A stretch of 64,000 bases of DNA from JABDIY01 sp963803875 (GTDB taxonomy: Bacteria > Actinomycetota > Acidimicrobiia > Acidimicrobiales > SZUA-35), in NCBI GenBank assembly GCA_963803875.1, contig CAWDOA010000015.1, forward strand, positions 42,646 to 106,645. Direction: 5' to 3'. The position numbers and the translations under genes are program-made. The notes under the pieces were generated by a model. It was not told the origin of the DNA. It was given only the letters and a program-made list of their open reading frames with translations, and did not search any database. Each line of letters starts with the position of its first letter. Position 1 is the first letter of the stretch. Below are positions 18,194 to 27,337 of the stretch, piece after piece.

Positions 18194-18890
18194 CAGTTTC
18201 GTCCTCGGTCGGTTTGGTGGCCTCGACTCGGTCCAGTGGTGGGCCGGCCAACATCAGAACCCTGCCGATCGCGTAGAGCGCCAACGTGGGAACCAGGACG
18301 ACAAGACCAATGACGGCGACGACGACTCGATCGGTGTAGAGAAACAACGTCGAGTCTGCGTCGGCAATCAGCACGATGATTCCGGCGATTCCCGCAAGAC
18401 CGAGGCCGGCAGCGGCGATCGAAGTAGCTCGTCCGAGTCGGCTGAGTTGCCCGCCGACCGATCGGCGGCCGGTTGTGGGTCGTACCCCCGTGCGGCGGCG
18501 CGCCACGCTGAGCACCGCACCCCCGGCGGCCAGAGCGATCACGATTCCAAGCTGCCGATTGATCGAACCGGGACAGTTGTCGGTACGCAATAGAGCCGAA
18601 CGGACACCGCTATCGGGGTCGTCGACGTCGAGCGCCCACCAGGTTTCCCACCCTGATCGATCGGCGATGCTGTCGAATACCGAACCACATGTGCGAGTGA
18701 CCGGGCCTTGCCCGTCTACTTCCACGTTGGCGAACAACCCGAACAGAGCAGCCGCAAAGGCGAAGGTTGTGAGGAGGACGACAAGAAGACCGAACCCTCT
18801 CGGCTCGGTTTGTCCACCGTTGAGTTCTTCGACGAGATCATTGGCCGTTGCGGTCTGCCCCCTGACGGTCGTCGGGTCATCGGGGTCCAT
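18186..18890 (-). CDS. Four-pass membrane protein of unknown function
   Basis: ~234 aa. Four hydrophobic segments are clear: GFGLLVVLLTTFAFAAALFG, LGIVIALAAGGAVLSVA, IAAAGLGLAGIAGIIVLIA and VVVAVIGLVVLVPTLALYA. Between the first and second is an extracytoplasmic loop with cysteines (RTCGSVFDSI, LLRTDNCPGS) that could form a disulfide. No family recognised. Start ATG 18890 is preferred; a GTG at 18956 would add 22 Arg/Ser-rich residues. Overlaps the SagB-like gene by 8 nt, so probably co-expressed with it. Confidence 0.6.
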   Translation of the reverse strand: MDPDDPTTVRGQTATANDLVEELNGGQTEPRGFGLLVVLLTTFAFAAALFGLFANVEVDGQGPVTRTCGSVFDSIADRSGWETWWALDVDDPDSGVRSALLRTDNCPGSINRQLGIVIALAAGGAVLSVARRRTGVRPTTGRRSVGGQLSRLGRATSIAAAGLGLAGIAGIIVLIADADSTLFLYTDRVVVAVIGLVVLVPTLALYAIGRVLMLAGPPLDRVEATKPTEDETDA

Positions 18891-19030
18891 GGGCCAACTG
18901 TCACGACGTCCCCGGCTGCGGGACAGGGCCGAACGTCCCACGACTAGATCTGTCACCGGGCGCGGTAGACACGCCCTTGGGCCGTCTCACCCAGTGACGG
19001 GTGCCTTTGCCTGGAGTACCGTCGGTCCAC

Positions 19031-19552
19031 GTGGAGCTTCAACCGTGCCCGTCACGGCCGATTTGTGTTTCCACGCAAGCGGCGAGAGACGATACAGATC
19101 ACTTCATTCGGGCGATCAAGATCGGCCAGCTTCCTTCCGAACGTGTGCTGAATGTTGTCGCCGACATCGCGATTTCGAGCCGCCGGATGCTGATTTCGGG
19201 CCGGGCCCACAATCTCCTCCAGGTGCGGGTCCGAAGCCGTGTGCTGCGACTTCGCAGCGATGTCACATTCACGTGCGACGAGGAGGCCGGACTGCTGCAC
19301 TTTCGGAGCGCAAGCCGCCTCGGCTTCTTTGATTTCCACAGCAACCGCAAGAGGATGGAAGACCTCGCCCCACTCATCCGGGAGCGTTTGGGGGACTTGT
19401 CAGCGGTGCGGAAACCTCAGTTGTCCCCGGACTCACCGAAGCCGTCGAGCATCGGGCTGGCAACCACGCCTTCGGGCGCCACGATTGGGTCGACACCGTT
19501 GAGGTCGGTGAAGTCGGTAGAGATCGAGAACATTGCAGATCCGTCGTCCTGA
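19031..19552 (+). CDS. DUF1499 family protein
   Basis: ~173 aa. The N-terminal PCPSRPICVSTQAARDDTDH is the DUF1499 signature, and LRLRSDVTFTCDEEAGLLHF followed by RSASRLGFFDFHSNRKRME is the diagnostic C-terminal half. GTG 19031 chosen; GTG 19001 also possible. The last ~45 codons run antisense over the 3' end of the convergent gene (19417-19552) and look less natural than the domain, so the true stop may have been lost to an indel. Function unknown. Confidence 0.68.
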   Translation: MELQPCPSRPICVSTQAARDDTDHFIRAIKIGQLPSERVLNVVADIAISSRRMLISGRAHNLLQVRVRSRVLRLRSDVTFTCDEEAGLLHFRSASRLGFFDFHSNRKRMEDLAPLIRERLGDLSAVRKPQLSPDSPKPSSIGLATTPSGATIGSTPLRSVKSVEIENIADPSS

Positions 19553-20394
19553 GCGTCGTTGAGATCACCCGAAACCACGATCCGGCGAAGCTGTTCGGCG
19601 TCGTCGACCGAGAGGGTCACCGTTATCGTGCCATCGGTTTCGAGATCGAGTTGGCTCTCCAGCCCACTCATCCATCCCGAAGTGGACAGACTCGGATCGC
19701 TCAGATCAACCGTACTTTCGAACACGGTCACGTTCACGCCGGCGATTGTGTCGGTTCCGATCGCCTCGGCCGCAACCAAGCTCTGAACGGTGTCCAGAAC
19801 CGAACGAGGATCGACCGTGTCGATCTGGTCGAGGAAGACCTGAGGTAGATCGAGGCCGATCCAGTCTGGTGAGGGCCCGCCCTTCACGTACAGAACGCCA
19901 TCCACGATTCGGGTTTCGATTCCGCCGAAGAAGTCATCCCCCTGGCCTTCCAGTTGGTTCGGTAGGTCGTCGAGATCCAGAGTCACGGCGATGTCGTCGC
20001 CGTTGAAGAGCAACTCGATCTCCCCGGCGGCCGACATGGTGTCCACGCCGTCACTCCCTTGCAGACTGAATGTGGTGACTGCTCGCCCTGAATTCGCAAC
20101 CGCTACTTCCTGGGCCGCGGCTTTCACTGTGGCCAACGCGGGCCGGGTGGATGAAGGCGACAACATAGCGAACGTGGCAGCGACGAGCAGCGCGGCGGCC
20201 GCTACCGCTCCGAGGAGCGGAAGGCGGGAGCGCAAGCCGGTGCGGGCAGGGGGAACGGCCGTCATGGCGCCCTGCATCGTCTGCTGCAGGAGGGCCTGGG
20301 CCTGGGGGGACGAAGCCGACGGAAGGTCTGCCATCCTGACCGGATCGGCGGCCCGTACATCGCTGAGATCAGCAGGATCGTGGGGAGTCGTCAT
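19417..20394 (-). CDS. Anti-sigma-like protein with LppX/LprAFG-type extracellular domain
   Basis: 325-aa single-pass protein coupled by ATGA to an ECF sigma gene. Residues 1-55 are cytoplasmic, one membrane segment follows (LLGAVAAAALLVAATFAML), then an extracytoplasmic domain with beta-rich, Asp-rich repeats (DIAVTLDLDDLPNQLEG, IETRIVDGVLYVKGG, TITVTLSVDDAEQLRRIV) like mycobacterial LppX/LprG lipid-binding proteins. Probably inhibits the sigma factor and senses an envelope lipid or stress (inference). Its 3' end overlaps the DUF1499 gene by 136 nt, convergent. Confidence 0.75.
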   Translation of the reverse strand: MTTPHDPADLSDVRAADPVRMADLPSASSPQAQALLQQTMQGAMTAVPPARTGLRSRLPLLGAVAAAALLVAATFAMLSPSSTRPALATVKAAAQEVAVANSGRAVTTFSLQGSDGVDTMSAAGEIELLFNGDDIAVTLDLDDLPNQLEGQGDDFFGGIETRIVDGVLYVKGGPSPDWIGLDLPQVFLDQIDTVDPRSVLDTVQSLVAAEAIGTDTIAGVNVTVFESTVDLSDPSLSTSGWMSGLESQLDLETDGTITVTLSVDDAEQLRRIVVSGDLNDAQDDGSAMFSISTDFTDLNGVDPIVAPEGVVASPMLDGFGESGDN

Positions 20395-20912
20395 GGGTTG
20401 TTCGCTTTCTGTTGAGTTGGGGAGGGGGAAGATGATGAGAGCGCGTCGTCGAGGCGTTGCCGGGCACGGAAGAGTCGGATTCCGACCGCGTTCGTGGAAC
20501 AGCCCAGAACCTCGGCCGCTTCCGCGTGGCTGAGTCCTTCCCAGGCGATCAGACGGATCAGTTCTGCGTCGTCATCGGGCAGGGAGTTCAGAGCTTCGCG
20601 CACGATCAGTGCTTCGGCGGGATCGGCGATCGGGGGCAGCGTCTGGGCTGCCGACGTGGCCTCGGTTACGAGCCGGAGATGTCGTTGTGATCCTCGCCTC
20701 CGGTTGCGCAGGACGTTGAGCCCGACGCCATACAGCCATGCCAGAGGGGCATCGACCGCCAGCACGGTGTCGGCCCGCTTCCAGGCGGTTGCGTAGATAT
20801 CGGCGACGACGTCATCGGCGTCGGCGGCGGACACGGTTCGACGGCGGGCGTATGCAACCACACTGGGATAGGTGGACTCGAACATGCGGCGGAACTCGTC
20901 GGTTGTTGCCAT
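20391..20912 (-). CDS. ECF RNA polymerase sigma factor
   Basis: 173-aa ECF sigma factor. Region 2: FESTYPSVVAYARRRTVSA and DADDVVADIYATAWKRAD; region 4: LPDDDAELIRLIAWEGLSHA then EAAEVLGCSTNAVGIRLFRA. ATG 20912 chosen because it starts the sigma fold; upstream in-frame sequence is not sigma-like. A perfect 15-bp palindrome directly abuts this ATG. Stop overlaps the anti-sigma-like gene (ATGA). Second of two analogous sigma/anti-sigma modules in the window. Confidence 0.88.
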   Translation of the reverse strand: MATTDEFRRMFESTYPSVVAYARRRTVSAADADDVVADIYATAWKRADTVLAVDAPLAWLYGVGLNVLRNRRRGSQRHLRLVTEATSAAQTLPPIADPAEALIVREALNSLPDDDAELIRLIAWEGLSHAEAAEVLGCSTNAVGIRLFRARQRLDDALSSSSPSPTQQKANNP

Positions 20913-20927
20913 ACACAAGTCTTGTGT
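20913..20927. promoter_or_regulatory. 15-bp perfect palindrome ACACAAGTCTTGTGT at the sigma gene start
   Basis: Seven-base arms around one central base, directly abutting the ATG at 20912. A dimeric repressor site over a leaderless start, or a hairpin occluding initiation, are both possible. Confidence 0.5.
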
Positions 20928-21008
20928 CCGGTTTGGGCGGTTTCCTTTCAGTCGGGGAGAAAACTTCTCGAATCTTCGACGGATCACAAAGGTGTGAAAA
21001 CATGGCGT

Positions 21009-21644
21009 ATGAGCGCCGTTCTGGATCATGTGGTGATCGGCGGTTCCGATCTCGGCCTACTGGTGGCGTGGTGGAAGCACAAGACCGGGATCGACCCAGC
21101 CCGTGGCGGACGACACGTCGGTTTTGGGACTCGTAATGCTCTGATCGGTGTCGATGACACGACCTACGTGGAATTGATCTCGCACGATCCACAGCAACCC
21201 GATCCAGGCCAGCCCCGACCGTTTGGGATCGACGGCCTGGAACCGAACTCGGTCCAGCTCTGTGCCTTTGTCTTGGCGGTCCCCGATATCGCGGCTGCGA
21301 CGATAGCGGTCAAGAACGCCGGCTTTGATCCGGGCATGGTCCGAGCGATGAGTCGGACACGGAGTGATGGCGTCGAACTGAGCTGGCGTCTTGCGATTCC
21401 GCCGGACCCGGAAATGAAGGGAGCGCTACCGGCACTGATCCAATGGGGCGAACACACGGCCCACCCCGGATCGGCGCTGGCTCGGTCGGTCGTGGTGGAA
21501 GAGATCATACTTGGCCACCCGGAGCCCGAGAAGCTGAGGGGGGCGCTGGAAGCGATCGGATCAGATGTGCTCGTCAACCAAACCCCAACACCTATGATCG
21601 GGTGCCACTTCTCGGTTCCCGGTGGAGCCGACTTCTGGTTGTGA
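21009..21644 (+). CDS. VOC/glyoxalase-like domain protein
   Basis: ~211 aa starting SAVLDHVVIGGSDLGLLVAW, typical of the glyoxalase-like (VOC) family, with GGRHVGFGTRNALIGVDD and TYVELISHDP following. The second half (SVVVEEIILGHPEPEKLRGA ... IGCHFSVPGGADFWL) is a degenerate second VOC repeat. Metal ligands are not clearly conserved. Start ATG 21009 (21002 is out of frame). Divergent from the sigma gene across ~100 nt. Specific substrate unknown. Confidence 0.75.
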   Translation: MSAVLDHVVIGGSDLGLLVAWWKHKTGIDPARGGRHVGFGTRNALIGVDDTTYVELISHDPQQPDPGQPRPFGIDGLEPNSVQLCAFVLAVPDIAAATIAVKNAGFDPGMVRAMSRTRSDGVELSWRLAIPPDPEMKGALPALIQWGEHTAHPGSALARSVVVEEIILGHPEPEKLRGALEAIGSDVLVNQTPTPMIGCHFSVPGGADFWL

Positions 21645-21666
21645 CGGTCGATCGCCGCGTCGGCGA

Positions 21667-21846
21667 TCAGTCGAGTGGATCGAGATCCCCGAACGTGAGG
21701 TCGAGATCGGGTGCCTCACCGCTGCTGTCGGCGTAGATCTCAGGGACCTCTTCGACCTGGTCCCATCCGAGGGCGTCAGCGATCCCAATCATCGCCGCCA
21801 TCACGATCGACCCTTTGTGTCGATGCCTGGGGAGCAGTTCGGCCAT
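21667..21846 (-). CDS. Small conserved-looking acidic protein
   Basis: 59-aa product: AELLPRHRHKGSIVMAAMIG, then an acidic tail (VEEVPEIYADSSGEAPDLDL). Coding-like third positions support it. Start ATG 21846; the in-frame extension upstream reaches into the promoter of the divergent gene and is unlikely. No family recognised. Confidence 0.5.
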   Translation of the reverse strand: MAELLPRHRHKGSIVMAAMIGIADALGWDQVEEVPEIYADSSGEAPDLDLTFGDLDPLD

Positions 21847-21927
21847 ATGACCCAGCGTAGGGGTGCGCTGCCCGAGCCGGCCTTCACCTGTCCCGAACGA
21901 TGTAGCAAAGGTCACGCTTGCTGGGTG

Positions 21928-21967
21928 TTTACTTTTGCAAGCAGCTAGGAATATACTTTTGTTAGCA
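21928..21967 (+). promoter_or_regulatory. Promoter and direct repeats upstream of the phasin-like gene
   Basis: An A/T-rich island in GC-rich DNA. TTTACT (21928) and TATACT (21952) are 18 nt apart, a good sigma-70-type promoter. Two near-identical 13-mers, ACTTTTGCAAGCA (21931) and ACTTTTGTTAGCA (21955), start 24 nt apart and overlap the -35 and -10 boxes, as a regulator's tandem sites would. Confidence 0.55.
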
Positions 21968-22020
21968 CTCAGCAAAGAGGCTCGGTGCCCACTAACCCGC
22001 CCCTAAGGAGCGAACGCACC

Positions 22021-22581
22021 ATGGAAATCACCGCCACCATCAACGAACGAATCGACACTCTGAACGCCCGTCTCGACGAGGTCGAAAAAGACCTGCCCGC
22101 AGTACCCAAGGCGGCCCTCCGCCTTAATCGTGCTGTGACCGAGCGAGTATTCGACGGCAGCGGCCGTGTCGGAACTGTCGTTGTGGAGACCCTGGAGGAC
22201 CTCACCGAGGCCGCCAGCAACACCTACAAGTCAATCGCCAAGAACGCCCAGGTTGACGTCGACCGCTTCGTCGATGCTGCCACCAAGTTCGCCGAAGACT
22301 CCTACGAGTTTGCCACCTCCGGTGTCAAGACCGTTGCCGGTCAATTCGGAATTGCGATTGACAAAGCCGAAGAGGCAGCAGCCAAGACGAATACATCGGT
22401 TGCCAGGACGGTCAACAAGACCGCCAAGCGGGTCGAGGATTCTGAGACCAAGGCCGAAAAGAAGGCCTTGATCAAGAAGACCAAGGCTGAACTCTACGAA
22501 ATGGCCAAAGACCTCGACGTCGACGGCCGAGCCACGATGAGCAAGGGCGAACTCGTCAACGCCATCTCCAAGGAAATCTAG
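22021..22581 (+). CDS. Phasin-like helical protein with C-terminal Rho-N/SAP-like domain
   Basis: 186 aa, almost wholly helical: EITATINERIDTLNARLDEV, ETLEDLTEAASNTYKSIAKN and VDRFVDAATKFAEDSYEFAT are amphipathic segments like granule- or surface-associated phasins. A Lys/Ala-rich stretch then a Rho N-terminal-like motif (TKAELYEMAKDLDVDGRATM) end it, a combination that can bind nucleic acid. ATG 22021 has AAGGAG 10 nt upstream. Strong promoter and strong terminator imply high expression. A role in polyhydroxyalkanoate granules or nucleoid association is inference. Confidence 0.75.
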   Translation: MEITATINERIDTLNARLDEVEKDLPAVPKAALRLNRAVTERVFDGSGRVGTVVVETLEDLTEAASNTYKSIAKNAQVDVDRFVDAATKFAEDSYEFATSGVKTVAGQFGIAIDKAEEAAAKTNTSVARTVNKTAKRVEDSETKAEKKALIKKTKAELYEMAKDLDVDGRATMSKGELVNAISKEI

Positions 22582-22613
22582 AACCCCCTCCCCCCGGGGA
22601 ACTCCCGCAGTAT

Positions 22614-22645
22614 CTGACCCATCCGGCATATGCCGGGTGGGTCAG
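22614..22645 (+). terminator. Intrinsic terminator between phasin-like and transglycosylase genes
   Basis: Near-perfect 16-bp hairpin: CTGACCCA at 22614 pairs with TGGGTCAG at 22638, with inner CCGGCAT/ATGCCGG and one G-T pair, followed after GTC-poor sequence by TTTT at 22651. Placed between convergent genes, so it may serve both strands. Confidence 0.75.
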
Positions 22646-22660
22646 CCGCGTTTTGGTCGC

Positions 22661-23647
22661 CTACTCGAGCAGATGCTCGGGGTTCGATGCGATCCACGCA
22701 GCAGCGTCGACGGCGTCGGTTTCGTAGTAGCCGACCGGGAGTCGCACCAGCCCGGCCGCAGAACGGAATAACACTTCCCAGGCGTGGTATCCGTGGAATG
22801 CCTCGGGGTCGGATTTCAGCACTTCGGCGTATGCCGAGATCGCTCGAACGTAGTACCCGGAGTTGTTGTATCCCTCGAGCGCTCTGGCCATGTCACCCGG
22901 ACCGCCCCGGTGCACGAGGTAGGTGGCCGCACCCAGGATCGCGTCCCGGTCGACGTTTGGATCGCCAACACAGCACTCCTCCCACGTGGAAGGAAGGAAC
23001 TGCATCGGTCCGGTGGCCCCGGCGGTCGAGAGTCCCTCGATCCTGCCCATCCTGGTTTCCACCAGGTTGATCGCCGCCAGATACTCCCAGCCGATCCCGG
23101 TCGCTGCCTCTGCGGCCCGGTAATACCCCAAGAGTTCGGTTGGGGGAAGTGGCGGCTTGATCCGCCAGGCAGGCAGGTTCGAGCTGAGCACCCCACTCGA
23201 GGTCAATCCGGAGAGCTCTTGGCGGGCTGTCCAGTTGAGTTCGATTGCCCGCCCAACAGGGCGGTCGGCGTCGGCGAGCACACTCTCGGCCCAGTCTTGG
23301 TTCCTTGCGAGATGCCGATACAGCCGTTGCTGTCTCCGACCCCAGCCGGCTCTCTCGTCGCCCGATTGATCCTGGACACGAACCATCAGTTCCGCCTGAG
23401 AAAGCTCGCGGCTGAGTTCGGCTGCGTTCGCCGGCAGCGGTCGTTCCTCCAGTGTGGTGATAGGCGGAGTGGCCGTCGTAGCCGAGTTGGACGTTGTGGG
23501 CGGCGCAGTTGTTGCAGACGGCGCAGGTGTCGGCATCGAACTCGCCTCCAGACCGGTTGGGTTGGTTGTCGCCACGTCCTGAACGCCCGCCGTGCAGGCA
23601 CCCAGAAGAACCAGGCCGAGAAGGGTCGTGGGCGCGGTCGATCTCAC
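22661..23647 (-). CDS. Lytic murein transglycosylase, lipoprotein
   Basis: ~328 aa. Signal peptide with lipobox VLLGACTAG, a Thr/Pro-rich linker, then an SLT-type lysozyme-like domain with catalytic glutamate in AAINLVETRMGRIEG, followed by GATGPMQFLPSTW and the ALEGYNNSGYYVRAI helix typical of MltB/RlpA-era actinobacterial transglycosylases. Cleaves peptidoglycan glycan strands. Start placed at GTG 23647, which puts the signal peptide at the N-terminus. Converges on the phasin gene terminator. Confidence 0.85.
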   Translation of the reverse strand: MRSTAPTTLLGLVLLGACTAGVQDVATTNPTGLEASSMPTPAPSATTAPPTTSNSATTATPPITTLEERPLPANAAELSRELSQAELMVRVQDQSGDERAGWGRRQQRLYRHLARNQDWAESVLADADRPVGRAIELNWTARQELSGLTSSGVLSSNLPAWRIKPPLPPTELLGYYRAAEAATGIGWEYLAAINLVETRMGRIEGLSTAGATGPMQFLPSTWEECCVGDPNVDRDAILGAATYLVHRGGPGDMARALEGYNNSGYYVRAISAYAEVLKSDPEAFHGYHAWEVLFRSAAGLVRLPVGYYETDAVDAAAWIASNPEHLLE

Positions 23648-23763
23648 GTCAGGTAGTTGACCACAGGCGCGGCGTCCCTCAACGTCAAGTTGAGGTATCG
23701 CGCGGTTCGTCCCATCGGTGGAATACGCTTGGTTGAACGGGTTCGTGGGAGGGAGAGCGCGCA

Positions 23764-24108
23764 ATGATTCCAGACATCGACCGACTCAGAGCTCGTCGTT
23801 GGCTGAACGATCTCAACCACGAGCGACGCAACCGGGCTCAAACCCACTTCGAGTACGATCTCGTACTCGGCTCTTCCACGATCGAACTCATAGAGCGGCA
23901 CAGTGATCTCGTGCTTTCGCTGGCCCGATTCCGCTACATCCAGACCCAATCGTCCTGGCGAGTACAGCAGCAAACCCGTGACGGCAAGTTCAGGGCTGTT
24001 CGGTCGATGCCCGTGACCCCCTACCTCGCCGAACTGCTCGAGGATGTGGACAATCTACGGGAGACATTCATCCCCTCGCTTCGACGAAATACCGACCTGC
24101 TGGTCTAG
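23764..24108 (+). CDS. Hypothetical protein
   Basis: 114 aa, charged and helical (IDRLRARRWLNDLNHERRNR ... LVLSLARFRYIQTQSSWRVQ), no membrane segment. ATG 23764 follows a strong GGGAGGGAGA. No family recognised. It precedes the ABC ATPase gene by 38 nt and may be in the same transcript. Confidence 0.6.
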   Translation: MIPDIDRLRARRWLNDLNHERRNRAQTHFEYDLVLGSSTIELIERHSDLVLSLARFRYIQTQSSWRVQQQTRDGKFRAVRSMPVTPYLAELLEDVDNLRETFIPSLRRNTDLLV

Positions 24109-24146
24109 GGGTCGGGTGTGCCGTACCCTCAACCCGGGGGGCAGTA

Positions 24147-24986
24147 ATGGCCCAGCGCATCGAGCTCAACCAAACTCAAGCACTACTTCAGGCTCAGGTC
24201 GACGCGCCGCTGTTCCTCGAGCCGGCACCGGTTGCCGTCGGCACCGGAGCGGTTCGAGCCCGGCAGCTGTGTAAGTACTACGGCACCCATCCCGCCGTCG
24301 CCGACGTCGATCTCGATGTCGACTACGGCGAAGTTGTCGTCGTTATCGGCGCCAGTGGTTCGGGCAAGTCAACCCTGCTCCGATGCATCAACGGGCTGGA
24401 GCCACTCACCGCCGGCGAGTTGATCGTGCTCGGTCAGAAGGTCGAAGACAACGAAGCGGCGCGCCACTACTTGCGCCGGCGATGTGGGATGGTGTTCCAA
24501 GACTTCAATCTGTTCCCATTACTAACGGTTGAACAGAACGTTTCGATTGCGCAACGTCTGGTCAAGGGTCGCTCCGCCGCCCAGGCGCGGGAGCGTTCGA
24601 TGGTCGCTCTCGAGCACGTCGGGATGGAGCGACACCGCCGGAAGCACCCAGCGCAGCTTTCGGGGGGAGAGCAGCAACGGGTCGCAATCGCCCGAGCGCT
24701 GTGCACCGATCCTGAACTTCTTCTGCTCGACGAGCCCACCGCCTCGGTCGATCCCGAACTGACCAGGGGGATCATGGAACTGATCGCCGAGATCGCTGCT
24801 ACTGACGTGACCGTCGTGATCGTGAGCCACGACATGCCATTTGCCCGGGCGGCCGCCGATCGGCTCGTCTTTCTCCACGATGGGAAGGCGGTCGAGGCCG
24901 GGCCCGTGGAACAGGTATTGGTCGAACCCGAGCATCCGCTCACACAGGCGTTCATCGAGCGGGCTCGACTGCTTCATCGCTGGTGA
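24147..24986 (+). CDS. Polar amino acid ABC transporter ATP-binding protein (GlnQ type)
   Basis: 279-aa ABC ATPase. Walker A GASGSGKST at 68-76, Q-loop MVFQDFNLFP near 115, signature LSGGEQQR at 171, Walker B LLLLDEPTAS at 191, H-loop VSHD. The first ~38 residues are an extension not normally present. It is an orphan: no permease or binding protein lies on either side. Confidence 0.88.
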   Translation: MAQRIELNQTQALLQAQVDAPLFLEPAPVAVGTGAVRARQLCKYYGTHPAVADVDLDVDYGEVVVVIGASGSGKSTLLRCINGLEPLTAGELIVLGQKVEDNEAARHYLRRRCGMVFQDFNLFPLLTVEQNVSIAQRLVKGRSAAQARERSMVALEHVGMERHRRKHPAQLSGGEQQRVAIARALCTDPELLLLDEPTASVDPELTRGIMELIAEIAATDVTVVIVSHDMPFARAAADRLVFLHDGKAVEAGPVEQVLVEPEHPLTQAFIERARLLHRW

Positions 24987-24998
24987 TCGGCCCGCCCG

Positions 24999-27273
24999 CT
25001 ATGAGGTCATCGCTGTCCACACCCGCTCGGGAGTGACCGGAATGTCGACATGGAGCACCCCGAGGTGAGCGAGGGCGTCGACCACCGCATTCTGAACCGC
25101 TGGAGTTGCCCCGATCGTCCCAGACTCCCCGATCCCCTTGGCGCCAAGTGGGTTGAGCGGGGTCGGTGTCTCCATGGGGATTCGGTCGAACATCCCGAAC
25201 TCGGCGGCGGAGGGAATCCCGTAGTCCATGAAGTTGGCAGTGATCGGGTTGCCGTATTCGTCGTAGGCGAACTCCTCCCACATCGCATGGGCAATACCGG
25301 CCGCGACCCCTCCATGCACCTGGCCCTCTACCAGCAACGGGTTGATGATGGTCCCGGCGTCATCACATGCGACGAACCGACGAATCTCAACAGCGCCGGT
25401 TTCGGCATCAACTTCGACAACGCAGACATGGGCACCAAAGGGAAAGGTGGCACCTGCCGGCTTGAAGTCGATCTCGGAGAAGAGGCGGTCATCGCGGTCT
25501 GCAAACGTGCTTGCAACGCGGGCCCAATCGACCGAGATCGAAGGGGTGCCGACCACATGGAAGTCGCCGGTGTCGGTGTCGAGAACGATGTCGCCCGGGT
25601 TGGCTTCCAGAATGTCGGCCACGGCCGCTTTGGCGGCGTCCACCACAGCCTCGGATGCTCCGACAACGGCACTTCCCCCCAGTTGGAGAGACTTGGATCC
25701 GCCGGTCCCGCCCCCTCGTGGCACTTCGGCGGTATCACCGTGGCGCACCGTGATCTTGTCGATCGGGATGCCGGTCCGATCCGACGTCAACTGAGCGAAT
25801 GCGGTGTGGTGGCCCTGGCCGTGGCTGGACGATCCGGTCAGTACGAGCGCTGTCCCGTCGGGGAGAACTTCGACGCTGCCATATTCGCTGTTGCCCAGTG
25901 GGTTGGTGATTTCGACGTAGGTCGAGATTCCAATCCCCAAATGGGAGGTGGCTGACGGATCGTCCCGCCGCGCCGCCTGCTCGGCTCGTAGAGCGTCGTA
26001 CTCCGCCACATCGAACGCAGCGTTCAGGGCCGCCTCGTAGTCCCCGGAGTCCATTGCCGCACCGGTTGGAGTGGTCAGCGGAAAGGCGTCGGATCGAATC
26101 AGGTTCCTGCGACGCAGTTCAACCGGATCCATCTCCAGGCGGGCGGCAAACACATCGAGCATCCGCTCCAGAGCGTGGGTTGCTTCGGGCCGTCCCGCAC
26201 CTCGATAGGCGCCCACGGGAACGGTGTTGGTGATCACGCTCTTCGAGTCGAACCGGACATTGGGGATGTCATAAGGGCCCGAGGTCATGATCTTGGTGAA
26301 CATCGGGAGCACGGCGCCGATGTCGGCATGTGCTCCGGAGTCCTGGATTACGGACAGGGAGTAGTGGGTGATGGTGCCGTCCCGAGTGCCGCCCAGCACA
26401 CATCGAAAGGTCGTGGCTCGACCGTGCACCAACCCAACCATGGATTCGCTTCGGGTTTCTGCCCACCGGACCGGTCGGCTGAGTCTGCGGGCGATATGTG
26501 CACACGCAATGTCCTCGGGGTAGACGCCGTTCTTTGCCCCGAAACCTCCGCCCACGTCGGGACAGATCACTCGAACCTGAGCGGGTTCCACCCCGCAGGC
26601 TTGCGCAAGTCCGCCCTGGGTCCCGTGGGCGCCCTGGGTGCTGCTCCACTGCGTCAGATGATCTATCCCGTCAATCGTCTCCCACTTCGCCACGGTCGCC
26701 CGAGGTTCCAGCGGTGCCGGCGCCATCCGGTGATTGCGGAACTCGAGTTCGACTGTGATGTCCGCATCGGAGATGAAGGTGGCCTCGGCTTGTTCGGCAG
26801 GGATCTCGAACACCACGTTGGTGCCCGCATCGGGAAATACCACCGGACCGCCGGGGGTGAGAGAGTCCTCCGGACGTAGAACCAGTGGGAGTTCGTCGTA
26901 GTCGATGACGACGCCTTCGGACGGCGTCGACGCCCCCCGCCCTGGTCCGGCTCACTAGCGCGACAATGGGCTCGCCGACATAGCGGACGACGTCGTGAGC
27001 GAGGCAGCTCCGCTTCATCGCTTGATTGAGCATTCCGAACCTCGGCGCCATGGCTTCGACACCGAGGGAGTCGGCGGTGAAAACTGCGACCACGTCGGGA
27101 TGGGACTCCGCGTCGGCAATGTCTACCGCAGCCAGGCTGGCGTGGGGCATCATGCTGCGAACAAAGGTGACATGCAGAGCATCGGCCGGGGCCAGGTCAT
27201 CGACGTACATCCCTCCGACGGTGAGGAGATCGGGGTCCTCGATGCGGGTCACCCTGGTGCCAATCATGCTCAT
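24999..27273 (-). CDS. Xanthine/CO dehydrogenase-family molybdopterin-binding large subunit, probable frameshift
   Basis: Two frames join into a ~758-aa molybdenum hydroxylase large subunit. 27273 downwards gives GTRVTRIEDPDLLTVGGMYV and VRYVGEPIVALVSRT; the second frame continues SEGVVIDYDELPLVLRPEDS and on through HRMAPAPLEPRATVA, DVGGGFGAKNG, VGAYRGAGRPEATHALERML and LGAKGIGESGTIGA. They are joined if the six-C run at 26933-26938 (G6 on the coding strand) is shortened by one. Aldehyde, CO or purine-type oxidation is possible; the FAD and 2Fe-2S subunits are not adjacent. Confidence 0.83.
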
Positions 27274-27337
27274 GGTGGGGAACTCTACATTCGGGGCTCG
27301 TCGGTGTGCCGCACTACGCCGCGGCCAGTCCGCGGCT

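Noticed and set aside
24147..24986. Complete amino acid ABC uptake operon
   Set aside because: Only the ATPase is present; neighbours are an unrelated small protein and a molybdenum hydroxylase on the other strand.
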